Assembly (NCBI GenBank): GCA_030680695.1
Contig: JAUXUT010000149.1
Span: forward strand, 496,001-560,000
Reading direction: 5' to 3'
Source of the DNA: a bacterium
GTDB taxonomy: Bacteria; Patescibacteria; Paceibacteria; UBA9973; UBA6065
Length of the DNA stretch: 64,000 bases
Part shown: one piece after another, positions 7,730-16,654 of the stretch
Numbering within the stretch: the stretch's first letter is position 1
Layout of the letters: each line of letters starts with the position of its first letter
Translations under genes and position numbers: made by a program
The notes under the pieces: generated by a model
Databases searched by the model: none
Seen by the model: only the letters and a program-made list of their open reading frames with translations
What the model was told of the DNA's origin: nothing

Positions 7730-9382
7730 GTGAGCCTAACTCCCAATGACCTATTAGAGGCTCTGAAGACCATAAATCAGAGCAAGACAGCATCCACTCC
7801 GAAAGAATACCGGTATGTGGTTTACGCTCGTAAATCGACCGATGATAGCGACAAGCAGGTGCGGTCTCTCGCGGATCAGATAATCGAATGCGAGGAATTT
7901 GCCAAGCAGCATGGGCTCAAGGTTGTAGATAAGATCCAGGAGTCCGAGTCAGCCAAGGAGCCGGACATTCGCCCGAAATTCAGGGAGATGGTCGAGAGGC
8001 TCAAGGCTGGGAAATATGACGGCGTGATCGCTTGGCATCCCGATCGCCTGGCTCGCAATATGAAGGATGCTGGGGAGCTTATAGACCTCGTGGACAAGCG
8101 GATCATCAAGGATCTCAAGTTCGTGAGCTTCACGTTCGAGAATACGACGAGCGGCAAGATGCTCCTCGGCATCACCTTCGTGCTCTCCAAGCAGTATTCA
8201 GACAACCTGAGCGACAACGTGAGCCGCGGCAACAAGCGCAGCATCGAGGAGGGCAAGTACATAAACAGGTCCAAGCACGGGTATTTTAAAGACTCAGAAC
8301 AGTTCTTGAGACCCGACGGCGACAACTTCTTGTTGATCAAGAAGGCTTTCACTCTGCGCCTTGAGGGTAAGACGCTTGATGAGATAGCTGTCAATCTCAA
8401 CGAGCGTGGGTACATGCGGGTGAGGAAGGATGGGTCGAGGAGGGTCTATGAAATGGACAAGCAAACTGTCGCAAAGATACTCAAGGACCCGATTTATACC
8501 GGGGTTCTCCTTTACGGAAAGAATCAAGTTAACCTCATGGAGCGGTACGACTTCCAGTCGATGGTTACTGTCGATGAGTTCATGAGGATAAACGAGATCG
8601 CTAATAATAAGCAGTATCTGAATCTCTTTAAGAGCTATCGGAAGGCCGAGAGCGTAAAGGCGGACCTCATGCGCGGCATGGTGATTTGTGGCGATTGCGA
8701 CGAGCCAATGTCGGCAGGCATAACGTCCAAGAAAAGCAAGGCGGGCGTAACCAATTATTTCTATTACCGCTGCGAGAATGACGAGTGCGAAAGGTACGGC
8801 AAGTCCGTAAGGGCGAAAGTGGTGATGGATTACATCTACAAATACCTAGAGGGAAAGCCTTTCTCGTCCGAGATGTCGTATAAGCACTATGTCGAGGAAA
8901 TGAAGAGGGTATCTGCTCTTAAACAGAGCGAGGCGCGGTCCTATCTGGCATCGGTCCAGACCTCTAAAACGGCCTCAGAGATGAGGTTGGGGAGAATCAA
9001 GGACCTTCTCCTTTCAGCCAACGAAGAGAGTATCAAACAGACCTTTATGGCCGATCTGAAGCTCGCTGAGGCAGATGTTAAGGCGGCCGAGAAGAACATT
9101 GAGAAGGCTAAGGCGCTTCTTGAGAGCGGCAAGGAGCCGATCTGCGCCTATTCGGAATTCCTCGAACTCATGGAAAACATGGCTACAATACTGCGTTCTA
9201 TGAAAAACATGAGCGACATCGACTTCATCGTGAAAAAGATCTTCTTGAACTTTACGATACAAGGAAAAAACGTAGTGGGTGCAACGTTAAATCATCCCTT
9301 CAACCTTCTCGATACCTCAAAAGTATCTAATAGTGGACACGGAGGGACTCGAACCCTCAACCCTTACGGGACACGCTTCTGA
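7730..9382 (+). CDS. large serine recombinase (site-specific integrase)
   Basis: A 550-residue protein. The resolvase-type catalytic domain (about 27-175) carries YARKS with the presumed nucleophile Ser36 and HPDRLARN. A recombinase domain (about 195-300) follows, then a zinc ribbon with CGDC near residue 320 and CENDEC near residue 350, then a coiled coil (about 390-470). The start is a GTG at 7730 without a clear Shine-Dalgarno. The last 16 codons are read from the tRNA-Leu gene on the other strand, stopping inside it. This places an integration boundary at the tRNA 3' end and suggests that the preceding genes are element cargo. Confidence 0.9.
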   Translation: MSLTPNDLLEALKTINQSKTASTPKEYRYVVYARKSTDDSDKQVRSLADQIIECEEFAKQHGLKVVDKIQESESAKEPDIRPKFREMVERLKAGKYDGVIAWHPDRLARNMKDAGELIDLVDKRIIKDLKFVSFTFENTTSGKMLLGITFVLSKQYSDNLSDNVSRGNKRSIEEGKYINRSKHGYFKDSEQFLRPDGDNFLLIKKAFTLRLEGKTLDEIAVNLNERGYMRVRKDGSRRVYEMDKQTVAKILKDPIYTGVLLYGKNQVNLMERYDFQSMVTVDEFMRINEIANNKQYLNLFKSYRKAESVKADLMRGMVICGDCDEPMSAGITSKKSKAGVTNYFYYRCENDECERYGKSVRAKVVMDYIYKYLEGKPFSSEMSYKHYVEEMKRVSALKQSEARSYLASVQTSKTASEMRLGRIKDLLLSANEESIKQTFMADLKLAEADVKAAEKNIEKAKALLESGKEPICAYSEFLELMENMATILRSMKNMSDIDFIVKKIFLNFTIQGKNVVGATLNHPFNLLDTSKVSNSGHGGTRTLNPYGTRF

Positions 9383-9415
9383 GACGTGCGCGTATACCAA
9401 TTCCGCCACGTGTCC
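9334..9415 (-). tRNA. tRNA-Leu (anticodon CAG)
   Basis: The reverse complement folds into a class II tRNA. The acceptor is GGACACG/CGTGTCC with discriminator A. A D-arm is present, the anticodon stem CACGT/GCGTG has the loop CTCAGAA (anticodon CAG, codon CUG), a long variable arm follows, and the T-arm is GAGGG-TTCGAGT-CCCTC. CCA is not encoded (CTA follows). Its 3' half overlaps the end of the recombinase gene and is a likely attachment site. Confidence 0.95.
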
Positions 9416-9477
9416 AATTCCCGCCATGCTAACACCTGATCCGACCAATCGCCACCTGTGTGGAACCTCCCACGCAC

Positions 9478-10155
9478 CTATGACTTCCGCCTCAATCCTT
9501 GAAACGCCTCGGCTATACCACCAATGATATAGAGTTGGAATGAAACTACGGAAACTTGCCATATCATGCGCAGACGAGCAACCAGACCTTTCAATATCCC
9601 GTATTTCTTTTCCTTGATGATATGGCGCGTTCCTGTCGTAAGGCGGAATCCCATACCCTTCGGGGTTTTCTTCGCAGCATAGTTGAGAACGGTCTCTATC
9701 ATGAAACCTCTCATATAATCGGCCGGTAAACTCAACCACAAATCCTTCGTAATCACGCGCTCACCGCTTATGATCGGAAAAAAATGGAGGATGCGATTGA
9801 GCCAGAGCGTCTTCCTGGACCGTATACCAACAAACATTTCATATTCACCTCTTTTGACCGGATCGATAATATAGGAAAGTGCTTCGTGCGTATACCCCAG
9901 TACATCCGCATCAAGAAACAGGATTATTTCTGACCTCGCCGCTCGCACGCCTCGGTCCATGGCCATGGCTTTACCGAGATTCGTATTATTCACGATTACA
10001 ATTGCGCCGGCCTTACGAGCAATATCAGCCGTTCCATCAGTCGAACCATCGTCGACGACTATCACCTCGGATATGTCTGGATGGCCTAAAACGACAGAGA
10101 TTACCTCCCCTATCGTGCTCGCCTCGTTCAATGCTGGAATTATTGCTGATACCAT
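9478..10155 (-). CDS. family 2 glycosyltransferase
   Basis: A 225-residue GT-A fold protein. It opens with SAIIPALNEASTIGEV and has the VVDDGSTDGT nucleotide-sugar motif near residues 34-43 and the metal-binding FLDADV near 80. It is short and cytoplasmic, with only a mildly hydrophobic C-terminus. It should transfer a sugar to a lipid or glycan acceptor in envelope polysaccharide or lipid glycosylation; the sugar cannot be told from sequence. Its start overlaps the end of the DedA gene by 16 bp, implying translational coupling. Confidence 0.88.
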   Translation of the reverse strand: MVSAIIPALNEASTIGEVISVVLGHPDISEVIVVDDGSTDGTADIARKAGAIVIVNNTNLGKAMAMDRGVRAARSEIILFLDADVLGYTHEALSYIIDPVKRGEYEMFVGIRSRKTLWLNRILHFFPIISGERVITKDLWLSLPADYMRGFMIETVLNYAAKKTPKGMGFRLTTGTRHIIKEKKYGILKGLVARLRMIWQVSVVSFQLYIIGGIAEAFQGLRRKS

Positions 10156-10733
10156 TTCTTCTTCACGTATTTACCGACTATGAAATGACCAGCAACAACC
10201 AGTGCGACAAAGATCAGGAACACTACCTCTATGCGATGCACTACCTCCGCAAGTCCAGCCAAACTGAGGTTAACTGAATATCCAAGGGCGATAAGAGCGA
10301 GGGTGAGTGAAAGCACTCCAAGAAAATTCACCATGATATACCGACGCCATTCCATACCACGAGCCCCGGCAAGTATTTGTACGGCCGTGCGAGTACCATA
10401 CACGAACTTCGAGGCAAACAATACCTTGGCCTTGTGCGCGTCGAAAGGCTTCGCTATCTCATCTACCTTGGCCATGACTCGATCGATTATAAACCTACGA
10501 AAAATACCATGTTGCATATGTCTTCCTACATAGAACCACACCGTATCGGAAAGTGTCGTTGAAATAACGGTTATAGCAACCACATATGGCATGCTCAATT
10601 TACCGGCGATAGCAAGAAATATTGCCGGTAATAATATAGATTCACCAGCAATAATAAGCCCCACAAATATAATGATGTACGGATGGTTGGTGAAGGCGTA
10701 TATAATCGTATCGAGATATGGTTCGAACATCAC
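10140..10733 (-). CDS. DedA family membrane protein
   Basis: A 197-residue protein with the DedA/VTT pattern: an N-terminal re-entrant segment with GESILLPAIFLAIAGKL (about 30-46), the central SDTVWFYVGR (62-71), the FASKFVYGTRTAVQILAGA segment and two C-terminal helices. Family members flip or transport lipids such as undecaprenyl phosphate and support membrane homeostasis. Lying between SecF and a glycosyltransferase fits a role in recycling lipid carriers. The likely start is one of two adjacent ATGs at 10733/10730. Confidence 0.88.
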   Translation of the reverse strand: MMFEPYLDTIIYAFTNHPYIIIFVGLIIAGESILLPAIFLAIAGKLSMPYVVAITVISTTLSDTVWFYVGRHMQHGIFRRFIIDRVMAKVDEIAKPFDAHKAKVLFASKFVYGTRTAVQILAGARGMEWRRYIMVNFLGVLSLTLALIALGYSVNLSLAGLAEVVHRIEVVFLIFVALVVAGHFIVGKYVKKKWYQQ

Positions 10734-10766
10734 AACGATTAATTATACACCAGCGGATACGACAAG

Positions 10767-11681
10767 TTATCGATCCGAACGGCTGTCCTTTTGACGATTA
10801 AGTGTGATAAGAAGCGGAGCACAGATGAATATAGATGAGTACGTTCCGAAGGCGATACCAATAAAGAGGGCGAGCGAGAAATGCTTGGTTGTCTCAGGTC
10901 CGAATACGTAAAGCGCCGCGATGGCAATAAGGGTGGTGAGCGACGTGTTAATCGATCGAACGAATGTCTGGTTAATAGAATCTCCAACGATGTGTTCGAA
11001 GTTCTTTTTGTCACTGCGGTTCGAGTTGATGTGGAGGTTCTCGCGCACGCGGTCAAAAACAACGATGGTGTCATGAACGGAGAAACCGAGGATGACGAGA
11101 AGGGCTGTCACGAACAACGTGTCTACCTCAAAACCGGCGAACTGACCCAACACGGCAAAGGCTCCAGCGGTAATGAGAATATTGTGGGCGAGACCAACGA
11201 TTGCCATGAGGCCGTACTTCCATGACGATACAGGCCTAGACACCTTTCGGAAGGCAAAGGTGATGAATAAGACGATGGCCGCCAACACAAGGAGTATTGA
11301 TATCCATGATTTCTGAAGAGCCTCCTCACCAAGAACCGGACCGATCGAATTGAAACGCTTCTCCTCGAAATCTGAAGCAGACATAGTATCGATAGCTGCA
11401 AGGACAGCGCTGTGACCAGCCTGATCCAACTCTCCGGTGCGGATGATATAACCCGTCTCGCCCGTAGGCCTGATTGAATACGTGCCAAGGCCAAGGGAAT
11501 CAAGGCCACCACGCAGATCCTCCATAGAAGGCCGTTCCGAAACATATTCAATTTCCATAATCGAACCTCCTTTGAGGTCTATGCCTGGACGAAGCCCCCA
11601 AACAACCAGGGCCACGATTGAAGCGATCGAAAGAGCAATCGAGAATGTGTAGAAGGCTATCCTGTTGCGTACTATAAACAT
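10767..11681 (-). CDS. secF: protein translocase subunit SecF
   Basis: A 304-residue six-helix membrane protein. The N-terminal WGLRPGIDLKGGS motif (residues 28-40) and later VFDRVREN signature identify SecF. It uses the proton motive force with SecD to pull secreted proteins through SecYEG. It lies 4 bp after secD on the same strand, with DedA 33 bp downstream. The length is typical for the family. Confidence 0.95.
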   Translation of the reverse strand: MFIVRNRIAFYTFSIALSIASIVALVVWGLRPGIDLKGGSIMEIEYVSERPSMEDLRGGLDSLGLGTYSIRPTGETGYIIRTGELDQAGHSAVLAAIDTMSASDFEEKRFNSIGPVLGEEALQKSWISILLVLAAIVLFITFAFRKVSRPVSSWKYGLMAIVGLAHNILITAGAFAVLGQFAGFEVDTLFVTALLVILGFSVHDTIVVFDRVRENLHINSNRSDKKNFEHIVGDSINQTFVRSINTSLTTLIAIAALYVFGPETTKHFSLALFIGIAFGTYSSIFICAPLLITLNRQKDSRSDR

Positions 11682-11685
11682 GGTA

Positions 11686-13014
11686 TTAAAAGGTTATGCC
11701 TGAACCAAAGAAGAATCGTGCGACCTTGCTGTCTCCTTTTGCACCCACTGCCATCAAAAGGGTTCTGGATGCCGTGATTGCTGTAAACATCGACACAACA
11801 ACTCCGATACCGAAGACTAGCGCGAAGCCTTTAACAACTGGCGTAGAAGCAAAGTAATAAAGGATCACAGCTGTGATGATGGACGAAAGATTCGAGTCAC
11901 GAATTGAAAGCCATGCTCGCTGAAAACCTTCGCGCACAGCGTCATTCAAAACCTTTCCTCGCCTGAGCTCTTCTTTCATTCGCTCAAATATAAGTATGTT
12001 GGCATCTACGGCCATACCCAAGGTAAGTACAAATCCAGCGATACCCGCCGCCGTAAGTGTGACAGGTATGAGCTTGAAAAGGGCAAGGCTAAGGGCCACA
12101 TAGATTGCGAGGGCAATGATTGCAATGACACCAGGAATTCTGTACCAAACGATAAGGAATATCGCAACCACTACGAATGCGATGAGTCCAGCAAACACCG
12201 AGGCATCAAGAGCGCCGGCGCCAAGCGATGCACCGATAGTCTGGGTCGAGACAAGCTCAATAGGAACGGGCAATGCTCCGTAATTAAGATCTCGCACGAG
12301 CTGACGAGCCTCCTGGATGTTGAAATTTCCGGTGATAATAGCCTCACCTGTAGATATCTCTTGCTGAATGACAGGGGTCGTTATCGGCTGACCATCAAGG
12401 AACACACCGAGCACCTCGCCAATATTATCGCGGGTAATCGCCGCAAAAAGTGCCCTACCTTCGTCATTCCAAACAAGTGATACAACCGGAACGTTCGTCG
12501 TTTGATCAAACTGAATCTGAGCACGTTGAAGATATCGTCCAGTAAGGCCAGAAGATACAAAAAGTTCTTCGACGGTAGCCGAGTCCATCTGTTCAGGTGT
12601 CATGTTGGCAACCTCAGGACGAATGAGTTTGAAATCAAGGAGTGGAGTCTTACCAATGAGGGCTATGGCTTCATCAACATCAGTGACACCTGGGAGTTCC
12701 ACGATAAGTCGGTGCTCGTCACGGCCAACGACACCTCCCTTTTCTACCTGAACAACAGGTTCTGAAACACCGAAGAGGTTCACGCGACGTTCCACAACGT
12801 CAGCGAGTGATCGCATGGCGTCATCAATCTGGTCTCCACTTATCTCTGAAGTATCAGCGCGAAAGACGAGGTGTGAGCCGCCTGAAAGGTCGAGACCGAG
12901 ACGATATGGGTGCTTGGAAACAGTCCCGTCTTCGCTTTTCGCATCATACGCGAAATATCCGACAAAGGCCGCGAGGACGATTAGGACGATGGCTGATACT
13001 CGTTTTTTCCACAT
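11686..13014 (-). CDS. secD: protein translocase subunit SecD
   Basis: A 442-residue protein with an N-terminal helix, the LGLDLSGGSHLVF motif near residues 38-50, a periplasmic-type P1 region (EKGGVVGRDEHRLIVELPGV, RDLNYGALPVPIE) and five C-terminal helices with ILIFERMKEELRRG. It is the partner of SecF encoded 4 bp downstream. It is shorter than the 615-residue E. coli protein, as in many Gram-positive-type and Parcubacterial SecDs. The start ATG is directly preceded by TATATA, so the transcript may be nearly leaderless. Confidence 0.95.
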   Translation of the reverse strand: MWKKRVSAIVLIVLAAFVGYFAYDAKSEDGTVSKHPYRLGLDLSGGSHLVFRADTSEISGDQIDDAMRSLADVVERRVNLFGVSEPVVQVEKGGVVGRDEHRLIVELPGVTDVDEAIALIGKTPLLDFKLIRPEVANMTPEQMDSATVEELFVSSGLTGRYLQRAQIQFDQTTNVPVVSLVWNDEGRALFAAITRDNIGEVLGVFLDGQPITTPVIQQEISTGEAIITGNFNIQEARQLVRDLNYGALPVPIELVSTQTIGASLGAGALDASVFAGLIAFVVVAIFLIVWYRIPGVIAIIALAIYVALSLALFKLIPVTLTAAGIAGFVLTLGMAVDANILIFERMKEELRRGKVLNDAVREGFQRAWLSIRDSNLSSIITAVILYYFASTPVVKGFALVFGIGVVVSMFTAITASRTLLMAVGAKGDSKVARFFFGSGITF

Positions 13015-13054
13015 ATATAAAGGTTTTTAACTAGTGTCCGCTATGCTATCACAC

Positions 13055-14116
13055 TTATTTTACGAACTCCATATAACGGCCTCGGCGCTCGGTGAACGCC
13101 CCTTGCGGGCCGAAGGTGTATACAAAGCCAAACATATCCGATATCTTCGAACCATCAACGACAATTGGGTATGAATAAGTCTTCCAGCCCCCTTTTGAAG
13201 TTGGGACTTTGCCCATAAACACATGCCTGACAACGAAAAATACGAATCTTATGAATGCTGGGGGCAAAGTAACACTTATCTTCCCTACCGCCTTGGCCAT
13301 ATCCTTGCCCCGCATGACTGGACCGTCGGGACAAAGGTTAAAGGCCTCGTATGAAACCTGTGCCTTGTCTGAAACAAATAGTTTAACTGCGTCTGCGATA
13401 TCATCCTCGTGCACGAATTGTCTGCACCACTTTGGAGTTACCGGAACAACAGCGACCATGGCTGACACAACCCTCTGAGCAAAGCCCTTCTTGAGTTTCC
13501 CTGAAAGCGCCGACTGAAGCCCAAATGACTCGCGCATGTATCGTCCACGCGGTCCCGTGATTGATGCCGGGCGGATAATGAATACTTGTGGAACACGCCC
13601 GCCATGTCCGGCCTTGTTTTTAGCCGCAGCATACTTGGCTTCAAGGTGCTCTTCTGCTACAGCTTTCTCGTCAGCGTACAAATATCCCATCGGCCTGAAT
13701 GGATCTTTCTCGGTGAAACGACGCTCGATAGTATTATTCGAGAACGCTCCATACGATGCGACTGTCGAGAAATGAATCAACTTTTTGACTGACGGTGTTG
13801 AGAATGCGAAGTCGAACACTGCGTCCGATCCGCCAATATTCCATTTCCACTGAACATCCTGCTGACCAAACATCTCGCGTATCTGCCAAGCGCAATGTAT
13901 AACATGCGTCGGTGCGAATACGGCGACCTTGGCCGCCCAAGTTTCGGACTCACACGTGTTGGCCTTAAGGAAGGTCACCTTATAATCGCCATCATATAAC
14001 GGATTCGCCTCATCCTTATCCATGGCCAGTATCGCCTTTACTGCAGGGTCTTTAGACAGCTCGCGTACGAGCATGGCCCCGACATATCCTGATCCTCCGG
14101 TGATGAATATCCTCAT
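13055..14116 (-). CDS. NAD-dependent epimerase/dehydratase family protein
   Basis: A 353-residue extended SDR protein. The start at 14116 is chosen because MRIFITGGSGYVGAML puts the Rossmann GxxGxxG at the very N-terminus; a longer frame would overlap the upstream gene. The active-site pattern shows SerThr around FSTVASYG and YLYADEK in place of the usual YxxxK, so YADEK is the likely catalytic Tyr/Lys pair. Residue R in RPASITGPRGR fits nucleotide-sugar binding. It sits 4 bp downstream of the sugar transferase gene. The substrate is unknown. Confidence 0.85.
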   Translation of the reverse strand: MRIFITGGSGYVGAMLVRELSKDPAVKAILAMDKDEANPLYDGDYKVTFLKANTCESETWAAKVAVFAPTHVIHCAWQIREMFGQQDVQWKWNIGGSDAVFDFAFSTPSVKKLIHFSTVASYGAFSNNTIERRFTEKDPFRPMGYLYADEKAVAEEHLEAKYAAAKNKAGHGGRVPQVFIIRPASITGPRGRYMRESFGLQSALSGKLKKGFAQRVVSAMVAVVPVTPKWCRQFVHEDDIADAVKLFVSDKAQVSYEAFNLCPDGPVMRGKDMAKAVGKISVTLPPAFIRFVFFVVRHVFMGKVPTSKGGWKTYSYPIVVDGSKISDMFGFVYTFGPQGAFTERRGRYMEFVK

Positions 14117-14120
14117 AAAT

Positions 14121-15455
14121 CTATTTTCCCACCCTGGACGCAAGGGTCGCAAGCGTCTGAGCGGCAATTTTCAGGTCGAGCCCGAGCGATCGGTTCTTTA
14201 TATAGTAAAAGTCATAGGCAAGGCGCATCTTGGTCTCTTCCAGTGACTGTGGTGGAAGTTCCTGGCGTATCTGGGCCCATCCAGAGAGACCTGGTTTTAT
14301 AACATTGCGTAATTGATAGTACGGAATCTCTGCAAGGAGCTTCATACCAAGGTCATATATATCTGGGCGTGGCCCAACAAGAGACATATCACCTTTCAAA
14401 ACCGAGTAAAGCTGTGGTAGCTCGTCTATCCTCGTCTGTCGCAAGAACTTGCCAACGCGCGTGATGCGATCGTCGTGTTCCTTGACCCACACTCCTCGAT
14501 CGCTCGTCCTCATGCTACGAAACTTGGGTATGCGAATGGTTTTGCTGTCCTTCCCTACACGTTCCTGCATAACGAATATTGGACCGTGATCATCTAGTTT
14601 GATGGCAATGTATACAAATGGATAGAAAACGAGCGAAATCGCACCAAAAACAAGAGCGGCAAGAAAATCGGCGATGCGTTTGACCGAATCGTAAACAACC
14701 TTTGGCTGCATCGAAAAATTCGTCACAAACCAGTCGTCACCAAGGATTGAAAGTGCTACACGATCGAACACGTCCTCGTACACTGCGTGCATATCAGCAA
14801 ATCTAGCCCTGTTCGAAACCATGAGTGCGTATAGGTCCGGCATAATGGCCTTGGCTTTGCTGTTATAAAAATCAACAACAATCAGACTGATGCCTTCGGC
14901 GCGAACTTTGTCAGCGAGGCCGGCGGCATAATGTTCGCCATCAAGGTCAACCACGTGTTCGAAATGGAATTGGTATCTCGGGCTGCCATTCACCTGGGCG
15001 AGAAGTTCGCGCATTTCAGCACCTGAACCAACGAGAAGAGCCCTCTCTTTCTTTCGTCCTGAAAACATGCCGTATATCTGAAGTCTCCAAAGCAAGATGA
15101 GTGCCGACGAAAGAACCAAGAAAATGACAAGGTTAGTCTTTGGACTGATGCTTGTGAAAGTTACGAAATAGAAAAATACTGCCGCAAGACCAAGGTTCGC
15201 AATCTGTGAATAAAATAAGCTCTGTGAAAGGCGACGGCTCGATACCATTACCTGACGCTCATAGAGACCGGCAATGAAATATACCGCCACCCATATGAGG
15301 AATAAGAATGAGAACGGATAGAAGTGATCGGCCAGTATCTGCCCGTCTGGCATGCCAGGATAGCGTACAACGAGCGTAAGCCATAAAGCCGCACAAAGGG
15401 CTGCTATATCGCCTAAAAGCAGAATAAACGGGGTCTTGCGGCTGAGAACAGGCAT
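14121..15455 (-). CDS. polyprenyl glycosylphosphotransferase (WcaJ/PglC-type)
   Basis: A 444-residue protein. Four N-terminal helices (about 10-115) and a CoA-binding-like middle domain precede a C-terminal bacterial sugar transferase domain (about 255-444) with QERVGKDSKTIRIPKFRSM, DELPQLYSVLKGDMSLVGPRP and the hairpin helix before them. It should transfer a sugar-1-phosphate to undecaprenyl phosphate and so begin synthesis of a surface glycan. The epimerase gene follows within 4 bp. Confidence 0.93.
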   Translation of the reverse strand: MPVLSRKTPFILLLGDIAALCAALWLTLVVRYPGMPDGQILADHFYPFSFLFLIWVAVYFIAGLYERQVMVSSRRLSQSLFYSQIANLGLAAVFFYFVTFTSISPKTNLVIFLVLSSALILLWRLQIYGMFSGRKKERALLVGSGAEMRELLAQVNGSPRYQFHFEHVVDLDGEHYAAGLADKVRAEGISLIVVDFYNSKAKAIMPDLYALMVSNRARFADMHAVYEDVFDRVALSILGDDWFVTNFSMQPKVVYDSVKRIADFLAALVFGAISLVFYPFVYIAIKLDDHGPIFVMQERVGKDSKTIRIPKFRSMRTSDRGVWVKEHDDRITRVGKFLRQTRIDELPQLYSVLKGDMSLVGPRPDIYDLGMKLLAEIPYYQLRNVIKPGLSGWAQIRQELPPQSLEETKMRLAYDFYYIKNRSLGLDLKIAAQTLATLASRVGK

Positions 15456-15496
15456 AGAGACCTTAATGATACATATACGCTATACTATAGGCAACT

Positions 15497-16654
15497 ATGA
15501 CTGAAACGGCCCGAAGGAAACTTCTGATTGTCATAACAAAATCAAACTTCGGGGGCGCCCAGCGCTATGTGTTCGACCTTGCCCGCTCGCTCAAGGATAA
15601 GTACGACATTGTCGTAGCTTGTGGTTCGGACCATGCCGGAAACGGACTTCTTGTAGAGCGCCTAAAGTCTGTTGGTGTACGTGTCGCACCAATCACATCC
15701 CTTGGACGCGATATGAACCTCTGGAAAGATTTCCTTTCCTTGCTTTCGCTTATAAAAATCGTCCACGCCGAAAAACCTGACATCGTTCACCTGAACAGTG
15801 CTAAGGCTGCGGGTCTCGGAGCTGTGGCAAGGCTCATCGCCCACCGCAAGGCAAGGTCTGTGTTTACAGCCCACGCATGGGCCTTCAACGAAGATCGTAA
15901 TGAGGTATCAAGGGCATTTATAGCATTCTTCCACTGGCTCACCATTATGCTCGCCCATAAAACAATTGCTGTGTCAGAGGGTGTAAAACGCCAGGTCGAG
16001 CACATGCCGAAAGTCGCTGGTCGTATACAGGTTGTCCATCTCGGCATCGACAAGCCAATATTCTACGGCAAGAAAAATGCCAGAACGGTATTGGGCATAC
16101 CAGAAAAAGTATTCTCGATAGGAACCATAGCCGAACTACACAAGGTTAAAGGTCTCGCATACGCGCTCGATGGCATGAAATCGCTGCCATTCCCATTCAC
16201 GTACACAATCGTCGGGACCGGAGACCTCAAAGACGAGCTTGCGGCCCAGATTGCTGCAGATCCAAAACTAAAAGAAAGTGTTCGTATGGCAGGATTCATT
16301 CCTGATGCCGCTACACTCATCCCCGCATTCGATGTTTTCCTCTTGCCATCACTTTCCGAGGCGTTCGGGTACGTGCTTCTTGAATCTGGGTACGCAAACG
16401 TGCCCGTCATAGCAACATCTGTAGGTGGCATACCTGAAATAATCGAAGATATGCGATCTGGCGCCCTTATCCATGCAAAACAACCGAAAGAAATTACCCA
16501 AGCTCTGCGCTTCGCGCACGACAACGTGTACACCATGAAACAATTGGGTGGCGAACTTAACCGCCATGTAAACGCGCGTTTTTCTGTGGCTCGCATGGTT
16601 TCTGAAACCGAAACGGTATACGATTCCCTGCTTGCCCCAACAAGGCAAGCCTAG
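15497..16654 (+). CDS. GT4-type glycosyltransferase
   Basis: A 385-residue GT-B protein. The N-terminal domain has SNFGGAQRYVFDLARSL (about 16-32) and VHLNSAKAAGLG. The C-terminal domain has the nucleotide-sugar motif EAFGYVLLESGYANVPVIAT and GGIPEII. It should act in the same glycan pathway as the flanking minus-strand genes. A TATACT at 15481-15486 lies 10 nt before the ATG, pointing to a very short or absent 5' UTR. It converges on the rodA-like gene with a 4-bp overlap. Confidence 0.9.
   Translation: MTETARRKLLIVITKSNFGGAQRYVFDLARSLKDKYDIVVACGSDHAGNGLLVERLKSVGVRVAPITSLGRDMNLWKDFLSLLSLIKIVHAEKPDIVHLNSAKAAGLGAVARLIAHRKARSVFTAHAWAFNEDRNEVSRAFIAFFHWLTIMLAHKTIAVSEGVKRQVEHMPKVAGRIQVVHLGIDKPIFYGKKNARTVLGIPEKVFSIGTIAELHKVKGLAYALDGMKSLPFPFTYTIVGTGDLKDELAAQIAADPKLKESVRMAGFIPDAATLIPAFDVFLLPSLSEAFGYVLLESGYANVPVIATSVGGIPEIIEDMRSGALIHAKQPKEITQALRFAHDNVYTMKQLGGELNRHVNARFSVARMVSETETVYDSLLAPTRQA

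Noticed and set aside
9317..9739. A 140-residue minus-strand frame across tRNA-Leu.
   Set aside because: It overlaps the tRNA and the GT2 gene in another frame, and its composition is unlike a folded protein.
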